From contig NZ_AZGB01000018.1 in assembly GCF_001435235.1 (NCBI RefSeq), forward strand, positions 335,714 to 383,157: 47,444 bases of DNA, in the 5' to 3' direction. The first letter of the stretch is position 1. Every line of letters starts with the position of its first letter. A model generated the notes under the pieces. The model was not told the DNA's origin, did no database searches, and was given only the letters and a program-made list of their open reading frames with translations. The translations under genes were made by a program, and so were the position numbers. The DNA is from Liquorilactobacillus ghanensis DSM 18630. GTDB taxonomy: Bacteria > Bacillota > Bacilli > Lactobacillales > Lactobacillaceae. Of this stretch, positions 6,559 through 16,853 are shown one piece after another.

Positions 6559-6584
6559 GTTATCAGATGGGTGCTTTTTATTTT
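6550..6584 (+). terminator. ilv attenuator terminator
   Basis: GCATCCATC (6550-6558) pairs with GATGGGTGC (6566-6574, one G-T pair) around a 7-nt loop, followed by TTTTTATTTT. It stands between the leader peptide and ilvB. Confidence 0.8.
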
Positions 6585-6606
6585 CTTAAAATTAATTAAG
6601 GAGGTG

Positions 6607-6642
6607 ATGCTTGTTAAAATAGTGCTAAAAAATTATTTCTGA
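6607..6642 (+). CDS. Possible second mini-leader, 11 codons
   Basis: ATG at 6607 directly behind AAGGAGG opens MLVKIVLKNYF-stop, ending at the TGA that overlaps the ribosome site of ilvB. Five of 11 residues are branched-chain. The ribosome site is very close to the ATG, so use is uncertain. If translated it would couple ribosome traffic to ilvB initiation. Confidence 0.3.
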   Translation: MLVKIVLKNYF

Positions 6643-6654
6643 GGAGGTGAGCAA

Positions 6655-8352
6655 GTGTTAGGACAGCTAAAAACTGACGTAACGGTTCGATCAGCTAAAA
6701 AAACGGGGGCAGATTTACTTTTAGAAGAATTGGCTAAACAAAAGGTTGAGCTGGTTTTTGGATATCCCGGTGGAGCGGTTTTACCGCTTTATGATTCGAT
6801 TTATCGCAATTCATTTCACAATATTTTAGTTAGACATGAACAAGCAGCAGTGCACGCAGCTGAAGGATTTGCTAAAAGTACCGGGAAAACAGGAGTAGTG
6901 TTTGTGACTTCTGGGCCAGGGGCAACAAATACTATTACTGGTATTGCAGATGCTAAAAGTGACTCAGTTCCTTTAGTGGTTTTTACCGGACAAGTAGGAA
7001 CGGCTGCCTTAGGTACAAATGCCTTTCAAGAAGCTGATATTGTTTCGATAACACAGCCGCTTACGAAAAAAAGTTTTCAGGTAAAGCATGTTGCTGAATT
7101 GACACGTATAGTTCAATTGGCGTTTGATTTGGCTAATAGTGGTCGCAAGGGTCCAGTCGTAGTTGATTTGCCGAAAAATGTGATGCAGGCGACTGCAGAG
7201 TCATCATTGTTAAGTACCGCGACTGCTGTTTCACCTAGTTTGGCAAATAAGCCATTGACGACTTTGATTCAAGCATTAAAAAGAGCTAAAAAGCCCTTAT
7301 TATTACTTGGCGGTGGCGTTGCAGCTGCCCAAGCAGCTAAAGAAACACGCCAATTTGTTGCAAAATATCATTTACCAGTTGTAACTAGTCTATTGGGTTT
7401 GGGTGTCATTCCCACAAATTATCCGTTTTTTTTAGGGATGGGTGGGATGCATGGAACATATGCAGCTAATCAAGCGCTGACTGAATGTGATTTTTTATTG
7501 AATGTTGGCTCAAGATTTGATGATCGTTTAGTAACGAAGCCAACTGAATTTGCACCAAAAGCTTGGATTGCTCAGATTGATATCGATCCACATGAATTAA
7601 ATAAAATTGTACCAGTTGATTTAGCAGCGGTGGCCGATGCTAAACAAGTATTTAAGCAACTTTTAGCAGCAGATTTTTCGTTACCTGCAATTACTGATTG
7701 GCAGCAGCAATTGCAAGTATGGCAGCAAACCTATCCGTATCATTACCAAATGGAAGCTGGAGTCATTAAACCCCAAGCAGTGATTGAGGAAATTGGCAGA
7801 TTGACTCAAGGGGAAGCACTGGTAGTCACAGATGTTGGTCAGCATCAAATGTGGGCAGCGCAATACTATCCTTATAGACATCCGCGACAATTAATTACCA
7901 GTGGTGGATTGGGAACAATGGGTTTTGGGTTACCAGCAGCGATAGGAGCTAAATTAGCTAATCCACAAAAAGAAGTGGTTCTGTTTGTTGGTGATGGTGG
8001 TTTGCAGATGACCATTGAAGAATTAGCTGTAATTAAGCAGTATAACTTAGATTTAAAGATTATTCTTTTAAATAATCAGGCACTTGGCATGGTACGCCAG
8101 TGGCAAGATATGTTTTATCAAAAAAGACGTTCCCAAACAATTTTTGACGAACAGCCAGATTTTCTTACAATTGCCCAAGCATATGGAATTAAAAACTTAA
8201 AACTTGATCCATCCAATTGGAAAACAACATTGGCAGATGTTTTTTCCCGGCAAAATTGTGTTTTGGCAGAAGCACAAATCCCCCAATTAGAGGAGGTAAC
8301 TCCGATGGTAGCACCGGGAACCCCTAATCATCAGATGTTGAAGATCAAATAA
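6655..8352 (+). CDS. ilvB: Acetolactate (acetohydroxyacid) synthase, catalytic subunit
   Basis: 565 residues from a GTG at 6655 with GAGGAGG in front. It condenses two pyruvates to 2-acetolactate, or pyruvate with 2-oxobutanoate, the first common step to Val/Leu and Ile. Visible features are the catalytic glutamate in [15 protein letters not shown] (E62), the FAD-domain segment around [12 protein letters not shown], and the thiamine diphosphate motif GDGG (446-449) ending at [14 protein letters not shown]. The [18 protein letters not shown] segment favours the anabolic IlvB type over catabolic AlsS. It is the first structural gene after the attenuator. The gene for the small subunit, normally next, is missing or broken (8353-8545). 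Confidence 0.93.
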   Translation: MLGQLKTDVTVRSAKKTGADLLLEELAKQKVELVFGYPGGAVLPLYDSIYRNSFHNILVRHEQAAVHAAEGFAKSTGKTGVVFVTSGPGATNTITGIADAKSDSVPLVVFTGQVGTAALGTNAFQEADIVSITQPLTKKSFQVKHVAELTRIVQLAFDLANSGRKGPVVVDLPKNVMQATAESSLLSTATAVSPSLANKPLTTLIQALKRAKKPLLLLGGGVAAAQAAKETRQFVAKYHLPVVTSLLGLGVIPTNYPFFLGMGGMHGTYAANQALTECDFLLNVGSRFDDRLVTKPTEFAPKAWIAQIDIDPHELNKIVPVDLAAVADAKQVFKQLLAADFSLPAITDWQQQLQVWQQTYPYHYQMEAGVIKPQAVIEEIGRLTQGEALVVTDVGQHQMWAAQYYPYRHPRQLITSGGLGTMGFGLPAAIGAKLANPQKEVVLFVGDGGLQMTIEELAVIKQYNLDLKIILLNNQALGMVRQWQDMFYQKRRSQTIFDEQPDFLTIAQAYGIKNLKLDPSNWKTTLADVFSRQNCVLAEAQIPQLEEVTPMVAPGTPNHQMLKIK

Positions 8353-8545
8353 GTTAATGGACAATTTTTAGTAAAATGGCAGCTGATTAAAAATCAGTTA
8401 CATCAAAAGTAAGTTAGAAACGTCATGAAAGGTAATCAACGCAAAAAAACTTGATCGCTATCGAGTAAATGCAATTGAAAACCAATCTCAATTTTATTTT
8501 ACACAATTAAAGTTCAAGATTAAAGTTTTAAAACCAAATAAATAG
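8353..8545 (+). pseudogene. Possible decayed ilvN (acetolactate synthase small subunit) remnant
   Basis: The 216-nt gap between ilvB and ilvC is where ilvN/ilvM normally sits. It holds protein-like frames broken by stops. A start at 8425 gives MKGNQRKK, and a one-base shift at the run of seven A (8443-8449) continues into LDRYRVNAIENQSQFYFTQL and on to the stop at 8543-8545. 'RYRVN-IE' followed by a beta-strand-like segment is reminiscent of the small ACT-type subunits, but the similarity is too weak to prove. It could be plain spacer. No complete small-subunit gene exists in the window. Confidence 0.3.
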
Positions 8546-8568
8546 TAAAAAAACAGGAGGAATTATAA

Positions 8569-9579
<1,011 letters not shown>

Positions 9580-9591
9580 TTCTAGCAGCAA

Positions 9592-9626
9592 CAGTCAATC
9601 AGAGATAAACAGTCACTGATTGACTG
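9592..9626 (+). repeat. Intercistronic hairpin between ilvC and ilvA
   Basis: CAGTCAATCAG (9592-9602) is the exact reverse complement of CTGATTGACTG (9616-9626) around a 13-nt loop. There is no directly following T run, so it is more likely an RNA-stability or partial-termination element than a full terminator. Confidence 0.55.
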
Positions 9627-9664
9627 ATACATACAGTATTTTTAATGCAAAGGATGTGAAATTA

Positions 9665-10939
9665 ATGGATGTGCTAACTAAAAATAAATATTTAACCAAA
9701 GAAAATGTTGCAGCTGCTGCTACTGTTTTGAAACCAATTGTTGCGCATACACCACTGCAATATAGTGCTTATCTTTCACAAAAGTATCAATGCCGAGTTT
9801 ATTTAAAACGGGAGGATTTACAAATTGTTCGTTCATTTAAATTACGTGGTGCTTATTATGCAATTGATCAAACACCGCCAACGGTCAGGAAAAAAGGGAT
9901 AGTTTGTGCCAGTGCCGGCAACCATGCTCAAGGTGTTGCGTGGACTTGCCATCAATTGAATATTCCAGCTACTATTTTCATGCCGACAACGACACCTAAA
10001 CAAAAGATTTCTCAAGTTCGTTTTTTCGGTCAAGAACAGGTAACGATCAAATTGGTGGGAGATACTTTTGATACTTCCGCTCAAGCTGCGCAAACATATT
10101 GTCAGTAATATGGACTGACATTTATTGCTCCATTTAATGATTTACGAATAATGGCAGGACAAGGAACGGCGGCAGTTGAAATTTTTGCTGATGCCCAACA
10201 GCAAAAACTACCAATTAATTATCTTTTTAGTGCTGTTGGTGGTGGAGGACTGATTAGCGGATTAGCTGCATACACTAAGGCCGTTAGTCCATTGACACAA
10301 GTTATTGGAGTTGAACCGACTGGAGCGGCATCGATGAAAGCCGCCTTTAAAGTTGGGCACCCGTCAACTTTGCCAACAATGGATAAATTTGTTGATGGTG
10401 CAGCTGTTAAAACAGTTGGTGAATTAACATATTTGAATGCACACCGGTATGTTGATCATTTGACAACTGTTCCTGAAGGCCATGTTTGCACCACACTTTT
10501 AGAACTTTATAGTAAGGCTGCAATTGTTGCTGAACCAGCTGGAGCATTGAGTGTTTCCGCGCTTGATAATTTTCGCACTGAATTAGTTGGTAAAACGGTT
10601 GTTTGTATGATTAGTGGTGGTAATAATGACATCGGCCGAATGCAGGAAATTAAAGAGCGTTCATTAATTTATGAAGGCAAGCAATTGTATTTCGTAGTTA
10701 ATTTTCCACAACGTCCAGGGGCATTAAAAGAGTTTGTTAATCAAGTTTTATCCCCAGATGACGATATTACAAAATTTGAATACACAAAAAAGGTTAATCG
10801 TGGGAAAGGACCGGTACTGATCGGAATTCGCTTAGGCAATCGAAAGAATGCAGCCGGACTGCAACAGCGATTGCAGAAGTTTGACCCGCATTATATCAAC
10901 TTAAAAGAAAATCAGACTTTATATGAAATGCTTGTTTGA
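9665..10939 (+). pseudogene. ilvA: Threonine dehydratase with an internal stop codon
   Basis: The gene starts at the ATG at 9665 (AAGGA ten nt upstream) and spans 424 sense positions, but codon 148 is TAA (10106-10108: QTYCQ-stop-YGLTFIAP). The same frame continues without shift to 10939, so this is one substitution. The first half holds the PLP lysine in VRSFKLRGAYY (K59). The second half holds the phosphate-binding glycine loop SAVGGGGLISG and a C-terminal ACT-like regulatory domain (QLYFVVNFPQRPGALKEFV). The 147-residue fragment cannot bind PLP properly, so 2-oxobutanoate formation from threonine should be lost. The original codon was probably GAA, CAA or AAA. A sequencing error or readthrough is possible. 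Confidence 0.88.
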
Positions 10940-10959
10940 GATGAAAGGAGGGCAAACAA

Positions 10960-11739
10960 ATGGACCAAGTGCTCAATTTTGATCATGTCTCGTTCCAACG
11001 AGGAACAAGAACGATTTTAAATAACATCAATTGGCAAGTTAAAAAACGAGAAAATTGGGCTATTTTAGGTTTGAACGGGGCCGGGAAAACGACATTGTTA
11101 AAAATGATTCACGGGGATATTTGGCCAACAAGCGGTAAATTAACCGTTTTAGATCATCTTTTTGGTCAAACCAATATTCCGCAGTTGCGCCGTAGTATTG
11201 GCTGGGTCAGCAACGCGTTACAGGATTGGCTTCATCCGGGAGATTTAGTTGAACAAATTGTTTTATCAGGTAAATTTGCCAGTATCGGTCTTTACGAAAA
11301 GTATACGTCATTGGATTTGCAAAGTGCTTGCGAATTACTGATTCGATTAGGTGGTAAAAAACTGTTGGGCAAAACGTATCGAGTACTTTCTCAAGGAGAA
11401 CGGCAATTAGTACTAATTGCCCGGGCTTTAATGGCAAAACCTAAATTGTTAATCTTGGATGAACCGTGTAATGGGTTGGATTTGTTTGCTCGAGAACGAT
11501 TACTGAATAAAATTGCCACAATTTCACAATTACCAAATCATCCAGCATTGTTATTAGTATCTCATTATACAGAGGAATTATTGCCATGTTTCACTAACTT
11601 GTTGCTGTTGAAAAAAGGGGAAATTTATGCTGCTGGCAGTCGCCAAAGATTGTTAACGGCATCAATGTTGACCAATTTTTACGCGGCACCAATTAGAATA
11701 ATTGAGGATTCACAGCGAGTAATTATCTATCCCAAATAA
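10960..11739 (+). CDS. ABC transporter ATP-binding protein, YlmA/ModF-like, no partner
   Basis: 259 residues with a single nucleotide-binding domain: Walker A GLNGAGKTT, signature LSQGERQLVLIARAL, Walker B KLLILDEP followed by CNGLD, and the switch histidine in LLVSHYTEE. The sequence resembles the YlmA/ModF branch. No membrane permease or binding protein is adjacent, which is unusual for a transporter ATPase inside a biosynthetic operon. It lies 20 nt after ilvA, with AAAGGAGGG in front, and 18 nt before ridA, so it is co-transcribed with the ilv genes. Role unknown; it may serve a permease elsewhere or not be in transport at all. Confidence 0.8.
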   Translation: MDQVLNFDHVSFQRGTRTILNNINWQVKKRENWAILGLNGAGKTTLLKMIHGDIWPTSGKLTVLDHLFGQTNIPQLRRSIGWVSNALQDWLHPGDLVEQIVLSGKFASIGLYEKYTSLDLQSACELLIRLGGKKLLGKTYRVLSQGERQLVLIARALMAKPKLLILDEPCNGLDLFARERLLNKIATISQLPNHPALLLVSHYTEELLPCFTNLLLLKKGEIYAAGSRQRLLTASMLTNFYAAPIRIIEDSQRVIIYPK

Positions 11740-11757
11740 ATCAGAGGAGTGATTTAA

Positions 11758-12162
11758 ATGAAAAAAGCAGTAGCTACCAAGCAGGCGCCACAAGCGTTGG
11801 GACCATATTCGCAAGCAGTTGTCTGTGGAAAAATGGTTTATTGTTCAGGACAAATCGGACTTGATCCAAAAACTAATCAATTAGCAAAAGAAGTTGATCA
11901 GCAAGCAAAACAGGCATTGCATAATTTAAAAGCAGTTTTGACTGCAACTGGGACAACCCCAGCGGACGTAGTAAAAGTGACGGTTTTTATGACAAATATT
12001 GAGGATTTTCAATTAGTTAACCAAATATACAGTCAATTTTTTGTTGATCAACAATGTTTGCCTGCGCGTTCAGCGGTTGGAGTTCAAGCATTACCAGCTG
12101 GGGCATTGGTGGAAATTGAAGCAATTGCACAGAAAAAGAAGGGAAGCAAGTCTAATGAGTGA
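11758..12162 (+). CDS. ridA: RidA-family reactive imine deaminase
   Basis: 134 residues, the full length of the YjgF/RidA family. The catalytic arginine is in [13 protein letters not shown] (R104) with the partner glutamate in [27 protein letters not shown] is the conserved opening. RidA hydrolyses the enamine/imine that IlvA releases from threonine or serine, giving 2-oxobutanoate or pyruvate and sparing PLP enzymes. Its place in the ilv operon fits that job exactly, although ilvA itself is now broken. Its last 8 nt overlap the start of ilvD. Confidence 0.9.
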   Translation: MKKAVATKQAPQALGPYSQAVVCGKMVYCSGQIGLDPKTNQLAKEVDQQAKQALHNLKAVLTATGTTPADVVKVTVFMTNIEDFQLVNQIYSQFFVDQQCLPARSAVGVQALPAGALVEIEAIAQKKKGSKSNE

Positions 12163-13933
12163 CACTTTAAATTTTTCAATTAATGGTGATGAACTAAAGA
12201 AACGCAGCGATACGATTACTGAAGGGGTTGATCGAGCACCTGGACGCAGCTTGTTGTATGCAACCGGTAAAGTAAAAAATCCGGCAGACATGAAGAAGCC
12301 GTTTATTGCGATTTGTAATTCTTACATTGAGATTATTCCAGGGCATGTTCATCTACGAGAATTAGCCGAGGTTGCCAAAGATGAAATTCGTAAAGCTGGT
12401 GGTGTACCATTTGAGTTTAATACTATTGGGGTTGATGATGGCATTGCTATGGGGCATATTGGTATGCGCTATTCATTGCCAAGCCGCGATTTAATTGCGG
12501 ATTCAGCTGAAACTGTAATTAATGCGCATTGGTTTGATGGGGTATTATTTATCCCGAATTGTGACAAAATCACACCAGGAATGCTGATGGCAGCAGCTCG
12601 GACTAATGTTCCTTCTGTTTTTGTTTCGGGTGGACCAATGAAAGCAGGAATTGATCCCAAGGGGAAAGCGGCTACTTTATCAACAGTTTTTGAAGCAGTA
12701 GGTGCTTTTAAAGATGGCAAGCTTAGTAAGGAAGATTTTCTTGAATTAGAGCGTAATGCTTGTCCAGGCTGTGGGTCTTGTGCCGGAATGTATACAGCAA
12801 ATTCGATGAATTCTTTAATGGAAGCTTTAGGAATGGCCTTACCGTATAATGGAACAGTTTTAGCAGTTTCTCCAGAGCGTCGTGAATTAGTACGCCAGGC
12901 AGCTCGCCAGGTAATGTACAATGTCAAACATAATATTCGTCCGCACGACATCATGACCAAAGAAGCATTTGATGATTGTTTTGCATTGGATATGGCAATG
13001 GGCGGGTCAACTAATACAGTTTTACATGGTTTGGCAATTGCCCATGAAGCGGGAATTGATTACAGTGAAGAACGGATTAATGAAATTGCTAAAAAAACAC
13101 CGCATTTGGCAAAAATTGTACCATCATCATCATGGACAATGGAAGACGTTCATCAAGCGGGCGGAATTCCGGCCATTATGAATGAGCTAATCGAAAAGGG
13201 TGGAATTTTACACCCAGATCGATTAACTGTTACTGGGAAAACAATCAGAGAAAATGTTGCTGGAGCTCATACTTTGAATCCCCAAGTAATTCGTCCTTTG
13301 AGCAATCCTTATTCTGAGCAGGGTGGACTTTCAATTTTATATGGAAATATTGCCCGAGATGGTTCTGTAATTAAAGTTGCAGGAGTAGATCCAGACATCA
13401 AACGTTTTGTTGGCAAGGCTGTTTGTTTTGATTCCCATGATGCAGCTGTAGCTGGAATTGATGATGGGACAGTTAAAGCTGGTGATGTAGTAGTAATTCG
13501 TTATGAAGGTCCTAAAGGTGGACCAGGGATGCCCGAGATGTTAAATCCTACTTCTGATATTATCGGACGGGGATTAGGACGAACAGTAGCTTTGATTACT
13601 GATGGGCGTTTTTCTGGGGCGACTCATGGAATTTGTGTTGGTCATGTTTCACCAGAAGCAGCAGCTGGCGGTGAAATTGCTCTAATTAGAAATGGAGATC
13701 AGATCACAATTGATCTTGAAAAACGGACATTAGATGTCGCTGTGAGTCAAACAGAACTCGATCAGCGACGTAAATATCTCAAACCATTTTCACCTAAAGT
13801 CCGTTTTGGTTATTTAGCTCGTTACCAATATCTGGTAACTTCAGCCAATACAGGTGGAATTATGAAAGGAGCTAATGAATTGTTTGGTGCAGCAACTGAA
13901 CAATCAAAAATTGCAAGTCGTGACCAAAAGTAA
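12155..13933 (+). CDS. ilvD: Dihydroxy-acid dehydratase
   Basis: 592 residues from the ATG at 12155, which overlaps the ridA stop and has GAAGGGAAG upstream; a longer in-frame extension back to 12041 runs through ridA and is unlikely. It dehydrates dihydroxy acids to the keto acids of Val/Leu and Ile with an iron-sulphur cluster. Visible cluster and metal motifs are [11 protein letters not shown] (C136) and [17 protein letters not shown] (from C203), with [19 protein letters not shown] near the C-terminus holding the catalytic serine. It appears intact. The C-terminal tail after LVTSANTGG is a little longer than usual. Confidence 0.94.
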   Translation: MSDTLNFSINGDELKKRSDTITEGVDRAPGRSLLYATGKVKNPADMKKPFIAICNSYIEIIPGHVHLRELAEVAKDEIRKAGGVPFEFNTIGVDDGIAMGHIGMRYSLPSRDLIADSAETVINAHWFDGVLFIPNCDKITPGMLMAAARTNVPSVFVSGGPMKAGIDPKGKAATLSTVFEAVGAFKDGKLSKEDFLELERNACPGCGSCAGMYTANSMNSLMEALGMALPYNGTVLAVSPERRELVRQAARQVMYNVKHNIRPHDIMTKEAFDDCFALDMAMGGSTNTVLHGLAIAHEAGIDYSEERINEIAKKTPHLAKIVPSSSWTMEDVHQAGGIPAIMNELIEKGGILHPDRLTVTGKTIRENVAGAHTLNPQVIRPLSNPYSEQGGLSILYGNIARDGSVIKVAGVDPDIKRFVGKAVCFDSHDAAVAGIDDGTVKAGDVVVIRYEGPKGGPGMPEMLNPTSDIIGRGLGRTVALITDGRFSGATHGICVGHVSPEAAAGGEIALIRNGDQITIDLEKRTLDVAVSQTELDQRRKYLKPFSPKVRFGYLARYQYLVTSANTGGIMKGANELFGAATEQSKIASRDQK

Positions 13934-13936
13934 TCG

Positions 13937-14935
13937 ATGAGAAAGAAGCGAAAGAGAATGGATAAAGTTGAACAGTTTGGTCGTTGGATTGGTCGTTGGT
14001 TTACGGTACTAGTTGTTTTGTGGGCGGCGTTTAATTATTTTTTGCCACAAACGAGTTTATGGGTGGTTCCGAACACTTCCTATTTATTGGGGATTATTTT
14101 GTTCGGTATGGGACTGACTTTACGATTAGAAGATTTTGAGCGGATTTTCAGGCGGCCAGTTCCGGTTTTAGCTGGGACAGTGGCTCATTATGTAATTATG
14201 CCAACATTAGCATGGGTGTTATGCCTAATCTTTCAATTAAAAGGAGCAACTGCAGCAGGAGTCATTTTGGTTGGCTCTTGTCCAAGCGGGACATCATCAA
14301 GTGTAATGGCTTATTTGGCTGGTGGTGATGTGGCTTTGGATGTTTCCATTGAAACTTTGTCAACCTTGTTGGCACCGCTCGCGTTACCAGGTTTATTGTT
14401 GCTTTTTGCTGGTAAATATGTTGCAATCCCTACAACAGCTCTTTTTGTTAGTACACTTGAAATTGTATTGTTACCGATAATTTTAGGTGTAGTAATCCAT
14501 TCAATTTTTGGTCGGAAAATTGAAAAAGTTACCAAAGCTTTGCCCTTAGTTTCGCAAGTTGCGATCTTGTTGATCATTGGGGCAGTTATTGCCGCCAATC
14601 ATGCTAATTTATTTACTTCGGCAACCGCTTTGGTTATTCCGGTGGTAATATTGCATAATCTTTCTGGATATGGTTTGGGTTACCTCTTTTCAAGAATAAT
14701 TCGTTTACGTGATCCGCAGCGTAAAGCAATTACTTTTGAAGTTGGTATGCAAGATTCAAGTTTGGGTGCTACTTTGGCAATGAAATATTTTGCCCCGGCA
14801 GCCGCAATTCCATCAACTATTTTTAGTATTTGGCATAATATTTCTGGTTCGGTTTTATCATCGTATTGGCGAAACAAGACCAAAACCAAAACATCAGTAA
14901 ATGCTGCTCCGGCAGCTATTGATAGTAAGAACTAG
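13937..14935 (+). CDS. BASS-family (bile acid:Na+ symporter type) transporter
   Basis: 332 residues with about ten membrane spans. The segments LLGIILFGMGLTLRLEDFERI and VGSCPSGTSSSVMAYLAGGD are typical of the bacterial BASS/SBF family. Relatives carry bile acids, pyruvate, pantoate or methylthio-oxo acids with sodium. It starts 3 nt after ilvD and must be the last gene of that operon. A second ATG at 13958 is an alternative start. By context the cargo may be a branched-chain keto acid, pyruvate or ketopantoate; this is inference. Confidence 0.8.
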   Translation: MRKKRKRMDKVEQFGRWIGRWFTVLVVLWAAFNYFLPQTSLWVVPNTSYLLGIILFGMGLTLRLEDFERIFRRPVPVLAGTVAHYVIMPTLAWVLCLIFQLKGATAAGVILVGSCPSGTSSSVMAYLAGGDVALDVSIETLSTLLAPLALPGLLLLFAGKYVAIPTTALFVSTLEIVLLPIILGVVIHSIFGRKIEKVTKALPLVSQVAILLIIGAVIAANHANLFTSATALVIPVVILHNLSGYGLGYLFSRIIRLRDPQRKAITFEVGMQDSSLGATLAMKYFAPAAAIPSTIFSIWHNISGSVLSSYWRNKTKTKTSVNAAPAAIDSKN

Positions 14936-14997
14936 AGATTAACCATACTCTATAGTAGAAAAACAAATAATTAAATCATTATTTAAGTTTTTACGGA

Positions 14998-15024
14998 TTT
15001 TCAGATATAATTATTGTCTGAAAA
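14998..15024. terminator. Weak hairpin between convergent genes
   Basis: TTTTCAGA (14998-15005) pairs with TCTGAAAA (15017-15024). It lies between the ends of the BASS gene and the minus-strand ABC gene. There is no strong T run, so termination is only probable. Confidence 0.4.
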
Positions 15025-15061
15025 TTTGTGGAAACTTTTTTGATAATAAAAGCTTGCAACT

Positions 15062-15754
15062 CTAATCGTTAACAATCGTTTGTTGCAGGTGACCATCACT
15101 GATTTCATTAATTTGGTCCGCAAATTTTTTAAGCCGTAGATCGTGGGTAACGATGATAACGGCCTTTTTTTCGTTGTGAGCTAAATTTGCAAATAATTGC
15201 CCAACTTGTTCAACGCGTTGGCTATCAAGTGCAGCTGTTGGTTCATCAGCTAAAATAATTGCAGGATTAGGGTAAAGTGCCCGGGCAATCGCTACCCGCT
15301 GGTTTTGCCCACCTGATAATTCAGCCGGATATTTAGCAATTAATTCAGCAATATCTAGTTCTTTGAGTAGTTTTTTTAATTTAGCTGCCGACAAATTATT
15401 ATTCGGTTTAATTCGATCAACTAATGAAAATTGATCGCTAACGTTGAGATAAGGTAATAAGTTGTAAGATTGTAAAACAAAACCAATTTGTTTTAAACGC
15501 AAATTATCGCGCTGCTTAGCAGATAAAGCAGCTAATGATTGTCCAGCAATTATTACTTGTCCGTTGGTCGGTGCCTGCAAACCACCGGCAATTGTTAAAA
15601 AGGTGCTTTTTCCAGACCCGGAAGGACCTAAAATCAGATTTAAGTGACCAGCAGCGGCCGAAAAGTTTATATCATGTAAAACGTGGACTTTACTTAAACC
15701 ACTGCCAAAAACTTTATTGATCTGTTGCATTTCAAGTAAATTTTGTGATGCCAT
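15062..15754 (-). CDS. hrtA: ABC transporter ATPase, HrtA-like (haem efflux)
   Basis: 230 residues from the ATG at 15754, chosen because GGAGG lies eight nt upstream; a longer frame to 15787 runs into the permease gene. Motifs: Walker A GPSGSGKST (43-51), Q-loop in IGFVLQSYNLLPYLNV, signature LSGGQNQR, Walker B AIILADEPTAALD, and the switch histidine in IVTHDLR. It is of the MacB/LolD-type class that powers FtsX-like permeases. It directly follows the permease and TetR genes in the order R-B-A, as in the hrtRBA operon of Lactococcus. The haem-efflux role rests on gene order and operator similarity. Confidence 0.7.
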   Translation of the reverse strand: MASQNLLEMQQINKVFGSGLSKVHVLHDINFSAAAGHLNLILGPSGSGKSTFLTIAGGLQAPTNGQVIIAGQSLAALSAKQRDNLRLKQIGFVLQSYNLLPYLNVSDQFSLVDRIKPNNNLSAAKLKKLLKELDIAELIAKYPAELSGGQNQRVAIARALYPNPAIILADEPTAALDSQRVEQVGQLFANLAHNEKKAVIIVTHDLRLKKFADQINEISDGHLQQTIVND

Positions 15755-15758
15755 CTGC

Positions 15759-16820
15759 CTAACCTCCAATTGCAGTAATCGGATCAATTTTAGTAATAGT
15801 CCAAATAGGGATTAATGCACCAAACAAAGCCATAAGAATCAGCCCACCAGCAATTCCGCTCAGTAGTGGTAAATTAAAGGTCATTGGAGTTCCAGCTGGA
15901 ATGATAAGTGAGGTAAGGACGGTTAGACCAGCGGCAATAATAATTCCCACTAAGACCAGTAAAAAAGCTTGTGCCAAGGTTGCGCGAATTAAAAATTGAG
16001 CTGGTACGCCTTGAGCACGCAAAACGGCATAGTTTTGAATCTTTTGAATAGTTAGAATGTATAAGAAGACAGCAATTACAATTAATGAAATGACCATTAG
16101 AAAGGCAATCATAAATGTAAAAGTCAAATTTTGAGCTGAATAACCAGGTAATTTATTAATAAAAGTTTTAATGGGATAAGCTTTTAAGTCACTAGCACTT
16201 GTTTGATAATTAGCTTTTTGCGAGACGATCGCACTAGTTTTAAAAGAATTATTTAGATTTTTGAGCTGTTGCCATGTCGCGAGCTGTCCATAAATTACCG
16301 GAGCAATGCTTAAAGTCGCATTTTTGGTAAAGCCAACTATTTGGTAGTTAGTTTTACTAGAATTTAACTTTAAATGATCACCTAATTTATAACCGGCAGT
16401 TTTGAATGATTGATTAACGACCAATTGTTGCTGATTTTTAGCCCAGTGGCCACTGGTTAGCTGTAAGTGTTGGGCAATAAATTGATTAGATTCCAATCCA
16501 ATAAATTGAGCTGATTCTTTAGCCAAACCGCTTTTTTTGGCGACAACTGAAGCTTGACCAACATAGGCTTCGGTTGCTGTAAGTTTGAGCTGTTGACTGG
16601 CTTTTTGGGTAATCAATGACTGTGTCAGATTAACATTAGCATTTTTATTCAAAACAATTTGTTTAGCATTCCAAGATTTGATAGCCGCAGTATTTTGCTG
16701 TGCTAGTCCTTGTGATAATCCGGTTAATACGAAAACTAGGTAACTGATCAGCATGATCATTCCAATAATTAAGCCATAGCGTAATTTTTCGTGTTTTATT
16801 TCTTTCAATGCTAGGAACAT
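15759..16820 (-). CDS. hrtB: FtsX-like ABC permease, HrtB-like (haem efflux)
   Basis: 353 residues with one N-terminal membrane span (about 14-35), a large extracellular domain, and three C-terminal spans ending PIWTITKIDPITAIGG, the usual FtsX/MacB finish. HrtB-type permeases are this size and export haem from the membrane with the HrtA ATPase. It begins 33 nt after the TetR gene and ends 4 nt before the ATPase start, forming one operon. Other DevC/MacB-type exporters share the fold, so the substrate is inferred. Confidence 0.7.
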   Translation of the reverse strand: MFLALKEIKHEKLRYGLIIGMIMLISYLVFVLTGLSQGLAQQNTAAIKSWNAKQIVLNKNANVNLTQSLITQKASQQLKLTATEAYVGQASVVAKKSGLAKESAQFIGLESNQFIAQHLQLTSGHWAKNQQQLVVNQSFKTAGYKLGDHLKLNSSKTNYQIVGFTKNATLSIAPVIYGQLATWQQLKNLNNSFKTSAIVSQKANYQTSASDLKAYPIKTFINKLPGYSAQNLTFTFMIAFLMVISLIVIAVFLYILTIQKIQNYAVLRAQGVPAQFLIRATLAQAFLLVLVGIIIAAGLTVLTSLIIPAGTPMTFNLPLLSGIAGGLILMALFGALIPIWTITKIDPITAIGG

Positions 16821-16853
16821 TCGGTCGTCTCTTTTCTGTCAGATTAAATGAAA

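Noticed and set aside
6607-6642. The 11-codon frame as the main ilv leader peptide
   Set aside because: It lies after the attenuator terminator, so it cannot control it; the 32-codon frame at 6398 can.
9620-10939. Two separate genes in place of ilvA
   Set aside because: The halves are in the same frame, separated by one stop codon, and together make one threonine dehydratase of normal length.
12041-12154. N-terminal extension of ilvD
   Set aside because: It overlaps ridA in another frame and lacks a ribosome site; the ATG at 12155 fits the family start.
15755-15787. Longer N-terminus for the HrtA-like ATPase
   Set aside because: It would overlap the permease gene and the ribosome site fits the ATG at 15754.
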